From Myxococcota bacterium (GTDB taxonomy: Bacteria; Myxococcota_C; UBA6777), in the NCBI GenBank assembly GCA_963169055.1, contig CAUJFU010000279.1, positions 1 through 34,334 on the forward strand: a stretch of 34,334 nt of DNA, read 5' to 3'. Made by a program: the position numbers and the translations under genes. Below the pieces are notes generated by a model. That model saw only the letters and a program-made list of their open reading frames with translations, did no database searches and was not told the origin of the DNA. Positions 23,474 through 32,000 of this stretch are shown one piece after another (within the stretch, counting starts at the first letter, position 1; every line of letters starts with the position of its first letter).

Positions 23474-24406
23474 TTAATGAGGTCGGCTGGTCGGTGCGTT
23501 GAGAGCGCGTTGCAGAACAGGAGCGGGTCGTTGTGTGGGAGCGTGTTGCAGAGCGGGCGCGATGCGCGGTTGGTTTGGAGCGTGTTGTAGAGCGGGCGCG
23601 ATCTGCGGTTGTTTCGCGTGTTGCAGAGCGGGAGCGGAGGGCTGAGAAGCGGCTTTGTGTTGTAGAGTAGGCGTGGAGGGACGGGAGGATGGCGTGGGTT
23701 GTGCGGCGTGTAAGGGCGGTGGTGTGGGCTGTTTGGCAGCGGGGGAAGAGGTGGGTCGGTGTTTTTGCGATTTGAGTTTTTGAATGAGTTGACGGAGTGC
23801 GTTGTCGGAGAGGCCGCCTGTTGCGTAATGAGCGACGCGGGCATCGGGTCCGATCACGACAAGGCTAGGGAGGACACGGACCTTGAATTGTGCGGAGGCA
23901 CGGGGTCCGATGTGATGGTAGGCCCATTCGTTTTGGGGGATCTTGTATTTGGTGAGGAAGGTTTGAAGTTCGCTGGTGGGCATTTGGAGATCGGTGCTAA
24001 CGAGGAGAGATTGGATGCCCTGTTCTTGGAGGAGCTTGGCGCGTTTGGAGGCGCTTGCAAGGCCACGGATGCAGGTGGGACACCACGTGGCCCAGAAGTG
24101 CAGGACGGTGATCTTGTTTTGGAGGGCGGGTTTCCATTTTTTGGCTTTTTGGACATCGACGAGGACGAAGCGCGGGGCTTGAACGCCTTTGGGGATGGAG
24201 GGTTTGGGTTGGTTGAACATTCGAAATGCGACAAGAGCGAGTAGAACAAGGATCAAGAAGTTGAGCATTGAGCCGGCAGGATCGCGGCGTTGGGGTGCTT
24301 GTGGTCCTTGTGACGAAGGAGTCCCATCGCGGCTGTATTTGCGCGAGGCGCGTGGGGAGGCGTTGGGTTCGTCGTGGGGCAAGGGGCGAGCTTGTTTGGG
24401 TGACAT
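23474..24406 (-). CDS. Membrane-anchored TlpA/ResA-like thioredoxin
   Basis: The 310-residue protein has a charged cytosolic N-terminus of about 45 residues, one membrane anchor ('MLNFLILVLLALVAFRMF'), and a periplasmic thioredoxin domain with 'VLHFWATWCPTCIRGL' (CPTC active site) and cis-Pro in 'VRVLPSLVVIGPDARV'. The last 85 residues are low-complexity with four to five APALQHA-type repeats. TlpA/ResA proteins reduce disulfides in exported proteins such as apocytochromes or copper proteins. The start has GAGGA 5 nt upstream. It lies 18 nt after add and 45 nt before the CcmH-like gene, so the three are probably one transcript. The disordered repeat tail is not part of the usual family. Confidence 0.87.
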   Translation of the reverse strand: MSPKQARPLPHDEPNASPRASRKYSRDGTPSSQGPQAPQRRDPAGSMLNFLILVLLALVAFRMFNQPKPSIPKGVQAPRFVLVDVQKAKKWKPALQNKITVLHFWATWCPTCIRGLASASKRAKLLQEQGIQSLLVSTDLQMPTSELQTFLTKYKIPQNEWAYHHIGPRASAQFKVRVLPSLVVIGPDARVAHYATGGLSDNALRQLIQKLKSQKHRPTSSPAAKQPTPPPLHAAQPTPSSRPSTPTLQHKAASQPSAPALQHAKQPQIAPALQHAPNQPRIAPALQHAPTQRPAPVLQRALNAPTSRPH

Positions 24407-24424
24407 CGTGGTCCTCTGTGTGGG

Positions 24425-25660
24425 TTATTCTTCGGAGCGGATACCGTGTTTGCGTTCGACGGATTCGTAGAAGTCGATCATTTGGCGGACATACGCTCGT
24501 TTGTCGATATACGATTGTGGGAAGAAACTGCGTTTAAAGCCGTAGATGATGATGTTGCGGAGTTGGTGGGGAGTGAGGTCAAAGTGTTCAGCGGCGAGTT
24601 GAACTTCGTTGCTGACGCTGGTGTTGGAGACGGTGCGGTTGTCGGTGCAGAGGGTCACGCTGAGTTTGGCGTCAAGCATTTTTCGGAAGTTGTGATCGGC
24701 GATGCTGGTGAGTTCGGGCATAGTTTGGAGGTTGCTGGTCAGACAGACTTCGATGGTGATGCGGCGTTCGGCGATAAACTGGGCAAGTTGTTTGATGTAA
24801 AGTTCGCGGTCAAGGATGCGTTCATTTTGGATGCGGTCGGCGCTAAAGAGGTGGTAGCAATGGCCGATGCGATCGGCGTGGAGGGTGGTGATTGCTTGGA
24901 AGATGCTTTCAGGGCCGAAGGCTTCGCCTGCGTGGACGGTTTTGCTGAGGAAGTGGCGATGGACGTAGCGGTAGGCTTCGACGTGATCGTCGGCGGGATA
25001 TCCGTCTTCTTGTCCGGCCAGATCGAAGCCGACGATGGGGATACCTTCATCGCGTTTGATGGCAACGATGGCTTCGGCGAGAGAGTTGGAGGCGAGGCTA
25101 TAGAGGCGAGGGGTGGCGGTGTAGGTGTGGACGTCGTTAAAACGGCGGAAGTACTCGGAGAAGTTTCGTGTAAACATCCGCATGGCGCAAGTGATGATGC
25201 CGTATTCAAAGGGGGGTTCTTTGCCGTCGCGGATATCGGGGAAGTTGTTGAATTCTTTTTTGGCTTTGGCGAGTCCAGCGTTCACATGGCGAAGGACTTG
25301 GGCCATATTGAGTCCGGGGCGGCTGTGGAGTTGGGGAGCGAAACGGACTTCGATGTAGCGGACGCCTTCGGTAAAGTTATCGCAAGCAAGTTCATAAGCG
25401 CAACGTTCGAGGGCTTCGCCTGTTTGGAGAACAGCGACGGTGTATTGGAAGCCGCTCAAGTATTCGCCGAGGTGGGCGTATCGGGCTTTGAAGACGGTTT
25501 CTTTGAGTCCGTCTTCGGTGTAGGAAGGGAGGGGGACTTTTTGTTCTTGAGCGAGTTCGATCAGGGTTTTGATGCGGATGGAACCGTCGAGATGGAGGTG
25601 AAGATCGGTTTTGGGGATCTCGCGGATAAATTCGGGGGTAAGCTGGTTATTTTTGGTCAT
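24425..25660 (-). CDS. add: Adenosine deaminase
   Basis: The enzyme deaminates adenosine (and deoxyadenosine) to inosine in purine salvage; it is a zinc-dependent TIM barrel. The 411-residue product shows 'KTDLHLHLDGSI' (zinc ligands His21, His23), 'TVHAGEAFG' (His243, catalytic Glu246), 'RIGHCYHL' (His267), 'CLTSNLQT', and 'VTLCTDNRTVSNT' (Asp340). The DN in place of DD also occurs in true deaminases of other bacteria. I chose the ATG at 25660, with GAGGA 6 nt upstream; the frame is open to 26056 but that part is not conserved. It is the first gene of the minus-strand run add - tlpA-like - ccmH-like - peptidase fusion. A related activity (adenine or other aminohydrolase) cannot be fully excluded. 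Confidence 0.92.
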   Translation of the reverse strand: MTKNNQLTPEFIREIPKTDLHLHLDGSIRIKTLIELAQEQKVPLPSYTEDGLKETVFKARYAHLGEYLSGFQYTVAVLQTGEALERCAYELACDNFTEGVRYIEVRFAPQLHSRPGLNMAQVLRHVNAGLAKAKKEFNNFPDIRDGKEPPFEYGIITCAMRMFTRNFSEYFRRFNDVHTYTATPRLYSLASNSLAEAIVAIKRDEGIPIVGFDLAGQEDGYPADDHVEAYRYVHRHFLSKTVHAGEAFGPESIFQAITTLHADRIGHCYHLFSADRIQNERILDRELYIKQLAQFIAERRITIEVCLTSNLQTMPELTSIADHNFRKMLDAKLSVTLCTDNRTVSNTSVSNEVQLAAEHFDLTPHQLRNIIIYGFKRSFFPQSYIDKRAYVRQMIDFYESVERKHGIRSEE

Positions 25661-26073
25661 CAAATGTCCTCGTGTTGGGTTCGAGAGGGCGAAGATTCTG
25701 CCTGTTGGGGAGCGGGGTGCGTTGTGCGATGACAAGCGAAGGCAGGCAGAATGAAGCGTGAGTGTTGCAGGGAGAGCGTTCAAATTGCCCGAATCATCGG
25801 GTCTTTTCGGCTGTTGAATAAAGGATTTGCCCGCGCCGTAGATTAAATTCGGTGTATTATGGGGCGAGGGGGATCGAAGCGCAAGGCCATCAAAAAAGAA
25901 CAGCGAGTACGAGACAACAGACGCGCACGAAAGACTTGACCTGCGAAGGGTTTTGCGAAAAGATGACGGATCATGCAAGTCAAAGGCTCCAAGAAGGCCA
26001 ACCCAACGTGTCGATCGGGTGGGTGGGTCGAGCGAGACTCGAAAGCAGCACAACAAGAAGGGAATTGAGGACG
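25661..26073. promoter_or_regulatory. Divergent intergenic region between add and the TPR gene, with a 10-bp inverted repeat
   Basis: This 413-nt gap must hold promoters for both neighbours, but no strong consensus pair stands out. A perfect inverted repeat, ATTCTGCCTG (25695-25704) and CAGGCAGAAT (25743-25752), lies 35-92 nt upstream of the add start codon with 38 nt between the arms. It could be an operator or an mRNA leader hairpin. An AT-rich patch at 25838-25860 (TAGATTAAAT, TATTAT) is the best place for a promoter of the TPR gene. An open frame from 25852 is probably not translated. Confidence 0.4.
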
Positions 26074-26628
26074 ATGTTAGCGAGAAGATGGTGTTTGTGG
26101 GTGGTTTGTGGCGTGGGATTGTTGTGTGGGATCCACTCGGCTGCGTGGGCTGAGACGGAAAAGGAAAAAGAAGCCCGCGACAAGATGATCAAAGAAAAAG
26201 CCCAACAAGACGAGCTTTTTGATGTGGACTTTATGAAGGTGTATCGAGAAGCCCAGATTAAATTCATCCAACAATCTTATGATCAAGTGATCGGGATGAC
26301 GCAAAACTTGTTGCGGATGCGCAAGTCTGCACGTGCGATGTTTTTGATGGCGACAGCTTACAAAGCCAAAGGGCTTTACCCCCGCGCCATCGACCTTTTC
26401 CAGCAAGCCGCAGGGACGTTTGACGACAAGAGTCAATTTTACGAGAAGGCGCAGTCTCTCTACAACGTGGCGTTTTGCTACGAACTCGCGAAGAATCGAG
26501 CACAAGCGATCTCTGGTTGGCAGCTTTATATCAACTTTGCCAACAATTATCCCCAAGAATCCGCGAGTGTCGCCTTCGCTCGCGCTCGCATCGAGCTACT
26601 CAACAGCATCAAAGACAAAGCCCCCTAA
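26074..26628 (+). CDS. Exported TPR-containing protein
   Basis: The 184-residue product begins with a clear signal peptide (cleavage after 'HSAAWA', about residue 26), which decides the start at 26074; GAGG and AAGGGA lie just upstream. The mature part opens with a Lys/Glu-rich helix, then about three TPR-like helical pairs ('MFLMATAYKAKGLYPRAIDLFQQA', split over two helices, and 'LYNVAFCYELAKNRAQAISGW'). It should be a soluble periplasmic or lipid-free scaffold; partner unknown. It is divergent from add and is followed by a weak terminator overlapping its stop. Confidence 0.78.
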   Translation: MLARRWCLWVVCGVGLLCGIHSAAWAETEKEKEARDKMIKEKAQQDELFDVDFMKVYREAQIKFIQQSYDQVIGMTQNLLRMRKSARAMFLMATAYKAKGLYPRAIDLFQQAAGTFDDKSQFYEKAQSLYNVAFCYELAKNRAQAISGWQLYINFANNYPQESASVAFARARIELLNSIKDKAP

Positions 26629-26649
26629 GTCCGAGGGGATTCTTTCTTT
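26622..26649 (+). terminator. Weak terminator overlapping the TPR gene stop
   Basis: CCCCT (26622-26626) pairs with AGGGG (26634-26638), followed by the T-rich stretch ATTCTTTCTTT. The TAA stop codon lies at the top of the left arm. Five pairs only, so confidence is limited. Confidence 0.4.
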
Positions 26650-26824
26650 GCGTTTGACTTGAGCGGTGTCAAAAATCGAATGTTCCTGCGAAGAAAAGAA
26701 CCGAACACCAAGTTTTGGAGTCTGCACAAAATCGCTGCTGGGACGGGAATGTTCGTATCTTGCAGCACGAGGGGTATGAGGCGTCACACAGCAAACCTTC
26801 CCCATAACGTGAACAGGAGCATAC

Positions 26825-27001
26825 ATGAAGCGGAAAGAGGAAATGAAGTTGATCCAACAACAACAAGAATTGTTGGAATCTATCAAAAAAGATCCCCGAT
26901 ACCAAGATGTGATGAAGTATCTTGATGCCTTGCGTGAGGTTGAGAAAGCAAAAGAGTCGAAATCCGTAGAAAACAACTACACAAGCGAATTTTTTGGATA
27001 G
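26825..27001 (+). CDS. Small 58-residue protein coupled to the Clp-fold protease
   Basis: The ATG at 26825 has AGGAG 5 nt upstream, and the frame runs 58 codons to TAG at 26999-27001. The product is charged and helical, starting MKRKEEMKLIQQQQELLESI, then a 'KKDPRYQDVMKYLDALREVE' segment, and it ends in SEFFG. It has no signal peptide or known motif. The protease ATG follows 5 nt after its stop and lacks a strong ribosome-binding site of its own, so translation is probably coupled. A role as protease partner, adaptor or inhibitor is only inference. The pair is AT-richer than its neighbours, which hints at acquisition. Confidence 0.7.
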   Translation: MKRKEEMKLIQQQQELLESIKKDPRYQDVMKYLDALREVEKAKESKSVENNYTSEFFG

Positions 27002-27006
27002 CACCG

Positions 27007-27918
27007 ATGCCAACACTCAACGAGATCCACCGAGAGATCAGCAAAAAAGAAGCAGAAAAGGGCACCGCGTTTGTTCGCAAAAGATACATACAAAAGTTGT
27101 TCAAATACACCAGCCGTCCTGTTATCTTGTACGCGTCCGCTTTCGATGTGAAGGGGCGGGATAATTTGCCTTTTATGATTATGCGTAACGACATACAAGG
27201 CTTTATGTCGGCTTTGAGTGGTATTGAAGGCAACGAGGTTGATCTGATTCTTCACAGTCCGGGTGGGCAGGCTGAGGCTACGGAGCAAATTGTCAACTAC
27301 CTTCGGCAAAAGTTTGCTCATATCCGCGTGATCATCCCGCAAAACGCGATGTCTGCTGCCACGATGCTTGCTTGCGCGGCTGACGTCATCGTCATGGGAA
27401 AGCATTCTGCTTTGGGGCCGATCGATCCGCAGATCAATTTTGGTGGTATTTCTGTGCCTGCTCAGTCCATTTTGGATGAATTCGCTTTGGCGCAGCAAAG
27501 CATCGCGCAAGGAGCGCCTCCGATTGTTTGGGCAGGAAGAGTCAGCCAATACCCCGCTGGCTTCTTGGTCCAATGCTCGAAAGTGATCGAACTTTCAAAA
27601 GTACTCGTTCGCGAATGGCTAGAAGGGAACATGTTTCGCAACGAGCCGACAGCAAAAGCGAAGGCAGCGGAGATCGCCGAGTGGCTTGGGGATAACTCTC
27701 ATTTCCTGACGCACGGTCGCTCTATTGGGATACAAGAAGCAAAAGCTCGTGGATTGAAAATAGAGGCGTTGGAAGACGACCAAGAACTCCAAGAGGGAGT
27801 CCTTTCGGTTTTTCATGCAACCATCGCAACGTTCCAGCGAACGGAATGCTTTAAATTGTTTGAGAACCACAGAGGTAAGGGTTCTTACTTGCTGGCACAA
27901 GCGAATACGAAGCCCTGA
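27007..27918 (+). CDS. SDH-family Clp-fold serine protease (SppA/ClpP-like)
   Basis: The 303-residue protein matches the 'serine dehydrogenase proteinase' branch of Clp-fold serine proteases. It has 'VDLILHSPGGQAEATEQIV' (oxyanion/glycine region at about 78-96), 'IPQNAMSAATMLACAAD' with the likely nucleophile Ser116, and 'GKHSALGPIDPQI' after it. Family members use a Ser-based dyad or triad in a crotonase-like fold. There is no signal peptide or membrane anchor, so it is probably cytosolic. An N-terminal basic helix (about 1-35) may mediate partner binding. It is translated just after the 58-codon gene. It is convergent with the lipoprotein gene, only 10 nt away. The substrate is unknown. Confidence 0.85.
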   Translation: MPTLNEIHREISKKEAEKGTAFVRKRYIQKLFKYTSRPVILYASAFDVKGRDNLPFMIMRNDIQGFMSALSGIEGNEVDLILHSPGGQAEATEQIVNYLRQKFAHIRVIIPQNAMSAATMLACAADVIVMGKHSALGPIDPQINFGGISVPAQSILDEFALAQQSIAQGAPPIVWAGRVSQYPAGFLVQCSKVIELSKVLVREWLEGNMFRNEPTAKAKAAEIAEWLGDNSHFLTHGRSIGIQEAKARGLKIEALEDDQELQEGVLSVFHATIATFQRTECFKLFENHRGKGSYLLAQANTKP

Positions 27919-27928
27919 TGTATTGCGA

Positions 27929-28864
27929 TCAATCGCCGTAGGAGGGAGGGGGAGGGGAGTAGCGAGAGGGCGGGAGATAGGGAGGTGTGTGAGGAGGGGG
28001 GATGATGATCGGACGTGGTCGGTAGTAGTAGGGGCGGCAGTAACGTGTAAAGATGCCGGTGTTTCGGAAGCCCGCGCAATTGTTGTAGCGAAGGGCGAGT
28101 TGCCATGTGGGGGCCATCGAAGCGCGGCGGAAGGAGGTAAAGACGGAGGGGGCGTGTTGGTGTTCGCCGTAGGCGGTGCCAAGGCCGGGTTGGTGAGGGG
28201 GGCGGATGGGGCGTCGCCAACGGTGGTAGGGCATACCTGCGGCGGATTTGGCGCTAGAGGGGGCGGGTTCACGGTCGGTGTCTCGTGTGGAACGTTGTTT
28301 TTGTTCTTCGGCGCGATCGTCGTGTGCGCCACGACGGAAGGGGACCGGATGGGGATGGGGGTGTGGGATGTAGGCGATGGGTTGGTGTTCACGGAAGACA
28401 GAGACGCGGATCGAGCCGATATCGTAGATTGGGCCGCCCATCCTCGCGGCATAAGAAGACGATATCGAGGAGAAGCGGAAGGCCGCCACGCTGTGTTGAC
28501 TGGTGCGAAAGCCCGTAATATCGACATAAGCGTAAGGGTTCAGGACGTATCCACGGTGGATATCGGGGCGTGTGGGTTGTCCGTTAATCACATCGCGCCC
28601 GTCCACGGCGGTGACGACTTCGATGCGTTGGTTGGTGAGGTTGCGGATCAAGATCGAGTAGGGTTGTCCGCGCCGTCCGAGCACGAATATCTGGCCATGA
28701 TGCCAGAAGTGAGGGAGAGAACTTCCGTGGCTGCGCAGTTGCACGCTTACTGCCCCAAGGGAGACTTCGCCTCCGCCCCCTGCGATCCGTGCGGTGGCAC
28801 AGCCAAGTTGAGGCCAGAAAAGCAAGGTGCCTGTGAACAAAAAGAAACGCAAGAGTGTTGACAT
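27929..28864 (-). CDS. Lipoprotein with a conserved domain of unknown function and a Pro/Tyr-rich tail
   Basis: The ATG at 28864 starts a lipoprotein signal ('FFLFTGTLLFWPQLGC', Cys22). The conserved core (about 45-160) includes 'RRGQPYSILIRNLTNQRIEVV', split by 'TAVDGRDVINGQ', 'RGYVLNPYAYVDITGFRTS' and 'AAFRFSSISSSYAARMG'. I recognise this pattern from uncharacterised proteobacterial envelope proteins but cannot name a function. The tail (about 190-311) is rich in Pro, His, Arg and Tyr and ends in PPPPSYGD. Overlapping open frames on the plus strand lack any domain or start signal, so this strand is preferred. GGAG lies 11 nt upstream of the start, which is somewhat far. Confidence 0.78.
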   Translation of the reverse strand: MSTLLRFFLFTGTLLFWPQLGCATARIAGGGGEVSLGAVSVQLRSHGSSLPHFWHHGQIFVLGRRGQPYSILIRNLTNQRIEVVTAVDGRDVINGQPTRPDIHRGYVLNPYAYVDITGFRTSQHSVAAFRFSSISSSYAARMGGPIYDIGSIRVSVFREHQPIAYIPHPHPHPVPFRRGAHDDRAEEQKQRSTRDTDREPAPSSAKSAAGMPYHRWRRPIRPPHQPGLGTAYGEHQHAPSVFTSFRRASMAPTWQLALRYNNCAGFRNTGIFTRYCRPYYYRPRPIIIPPPHTPPYLPPSRYSPPPPSYGD

Positions 28865-29026
28865 GGTTTGTATTTCTCCGCATAGAGTGGTATCCAAAAC
28901 TGCCTCGTCTTATACGAACGCTCAACAAAAAAGATCTTTACAGGGGCCGAGCAAAAAATTGTGCGGGTGGTGTGCGCCTCTCGAAAGTCGCGGTTGAGCG
29001 CGTTGTGCAACGTGTTAGGAAACAAG

Positions 29027-32000
29027 ATGGAAAACCAAAATGTGGGTGGCTCGGTGTCGTCGTTCTCGTCGTTGGAGATCTGTGGTTTGTGTGGTCATGC
29101 GAACCCGTTGGATCAGCGGTTTTGCGGTCAATGCGGTGCGGAATTAAAGGCGTACCTCCAACGGATGCGGGAAGTCCAGCGTGGAACAGAAGAAGGCCCT
29201 CAGATTCAAGTGACTTTTTTGTACGGCGTGTTCGGGGAGTCGGAGGGCGGTGTTCAAGACGCCGAGACGTTGGACAAGCTGCGAAAGCGGTTGATGGGGC
29301 GTTTTCGTTTGGTGGTGACAGAGCGAGGAGCCAAGTTTGAAGACATGGGGCGCGGTCGTTTTAGCGCGACGTTGGGGATTCAAGATCCGACCGAAGAAGA
29401 TCCGCTTGATGCGGTGACACTCGGGTTGAAGCTTCTGCGTTTGTCTGCGGTGGCTCCGCAGCTTCCGCCGTTGCGTTTGGCTGCAACGACGGGGCGCATC
29501 GCAAAGGCGTCCATCGAAAAGCCTTTGGTCCAAGAACAAAACGCCGAAGAGATCGTGGGAGGGCATAGCCTGTTGCGCCTTGCAAGCAAGGTGGTTTGGC
29601 ATTGTCCTGTGGGTAGTTTGCTTGTGGATGGTCTGACGTATCGGATGATACGAGACACCCATCGCTGCAAGCGATTTCGTTTGGGCGGGGGGATGCTGTC
29701 TTCGACCGCCTTTTATGAGGTGGAAAGCTCGGTGGATGCGGCAGGTGCATCGTATGATCCTCCGCTGGTTGGGCGAGAACGTGAGATGGCGCGGATGGTG
29801 CGCGTGTTTGAACGCGTCGAAGTCGGAGAGGGGCCGATCTTTTTTACGCTAACGGGAGAACTCGGCATCGGAAAGACGCGCTTGTTGACGGCGTTTCAAC
29901 AGCAGATATCTGGGCGGGCGATGCTGTTTCGCAACCCTCGTGAGCGGCGTCGGATCGACCGATGGCGTCGCACTCCCTACTCCTATTTTGCCGAGATCTT
30001 GCGCGCCTTTTTCGAGATCTACGAAAACGAAGAAGACGAACTCAGCCGCCAAAAACTGGTGCAAGGGATCTTGAGTACCGCCACCGAACAAAGCGATGGT
30101 CGTCTGCGCGAGATGACCCATCTGATCGGCCTTTTGTGCCAAGTCGACTTTCCAGACTCCCCCTATATCGATGTCGAACGCGAAGATCCCACTCAACTCG
30201 AACGCCGCGCTTTTACTGCTCTCACCAACTATCTCGAACGTGCTGCAACGCGCCGTCCTATCGTCTTTTTGCTCGATAACTTGTATTCGGCAGATACCTC
30301 CTCGATCCGCTTGTTGAAGCATCTCGCGCAGTACCTCGAAAGTGCGCCTGTGTTGTTTGTGTGTGCCTCGCGTAGCTCGTTGTTGGCGCAGCTTGAAGAA
30401 GAGGCATCGCTGATCTTGCCGGGAGAACGGTTAACTTTGCGTCCTCTTTCCGAAGAGGCCGCACGCAAGATGCTCAGCAGCCTTTTGCCTGAGCGCGCCC
30501 GACTTTCTCAAGACGCGATCACACGGGTCTTGTCGATCGCCGAAGGCAACCCCTTCTTTTTGCGTGAGTGCTTGCGCGATCTCAATGAACAAGGTTTGTC
30601 CGCATGGACCGCAGAAGGGGGAGCAGACCAGATCGATATCCCGGGAAGTATCGAAGGCATACTGCAAGCGCGGATCTCTCGGTTACAAGGCGATGAGCGC
30701 GATATCTTACAAAAGGCCGCTGTTTTCGGAAAAAGCTTTTGGCGCGGTGGCGTCGAGATGTTGCTGCGCTACGAAGGCGAGATCAAACCCGGATGGCGCG
30801 TCGCCGATGGGGTGCTGCTTGATCGAGACGATGACGCCGAAGATATCTTGACGCGCTTGGAAGCCCAAGGCGTCGTCCAAATGAACCACACCACCACCTT
30901 TGACGGTGAGGCGCAGTACAGTTTTGTGCCGAGTCTACTCCAAGAACTGGTTTACCAAGAACTCTCCGAAAAGCTCTTACCCGCCTACCATCGGCTCGCT
31001 GCGCAATGGTTGGAACTGGTCGCCCGCAACAAGCACCAAGATATCGGTGTAGATATCGCTCATCATTTGGAACTTGGCGAACTTTCCTCGCGTGCTGCGT
31101 TGTATTGGCTCGAACTGGGTCAGCGCGCACTCAAGGCTTTTTCCCTTGATTCCGCCATCGAATATCTCGAAAAAGCCCTGAAACATCTCGATGGGACGCT
31201 TTCACACAAGCGCGTCGAAGGCTTGCGTTCCCTCGCCGAAGCCTACCTCCAACAAGGCCGTTATCCCGAGTCGATGCGCTGCTTTGAACAGTTATTGAGC
31301 TTGTCTTGGCAGATGGGGCAACGCGTCCTTGCTGCCGAAGTCTACACGCGCATGGGATGGGTCGCCTTTTTGATGCGAGACTTTGACAAGTCGCTCGATC
31401 TGCTCAAAAACGGCCATTGTTTGCACCAAGAAAGCGACTACATCCGAGGCGTTGCGATGGCGCTTTCGCACATGGGAAAAGTCTACACCGTCTTGGGCGA
31501 TTACGTTCAGGCCCGCCTCTACTTGCAAGAAGCCTTGGATATCCGACGCCAACTCGAACACGCAGGAGATCTTGCTTGGACGCTCAACGATGTGGGCAAC
31601 CTGTATTTTGAACAAGGCGAACTGGCCGAAGCTCGGCGTTATCATCAAGAGTCGTTGGAGATCCGCCGCCGACTCGGACACACTCCGCAGCTTTTGCAGT
31701 CGATGAATAACCTCGCGTTGCTGCACGTCGCCCGAGGCGATTATGATGCCGCACTTTCCGAGCTTTTGGATATCTTGGAGCTGGCCGAAAAAACAGGCGA
31801 TAAACTGGCCTTGGCGGTGGTTTTGGCAAACTTGGGCGAAGTCTACCTTTTGCAAGGCGAGTTGAATGCTTCCGCACAACACCTTGAACGCGCCATCCAG
31901 ACCGCAGGAAAACTCAGCGATACCCTGATCTTGGCCGAGTGTTATCGGTTGTATGGCGAGCTGGCCTTGGAGCGCGAAGCCCCCTTGGTCGCGTTGGATT

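Noticed and set aside
24446-25732. Long plus-strand open frame (428 codons) opposite the adenosine deaminase gene
   Set aside because: It is an antisense shadow of add: no ribosome-binding site, no domain, and composition explained by the codon bias of the real gene.
25852-26073. N-terminal extension of the exported TPR protein from an ATG at 25852
   Set aside because: The signal peptide starts at 26074; the extension would put 74 unrelated residues ahead of it.
27815-28861. Plus-strand open frame (348 codons) overlapping the protease end and the lipoprotein
   Set aside because: The minus-strand lipoprotein has a signal peptide, lipobox and a conserved core; the plus frame starts inside the protease gene and has no domain.
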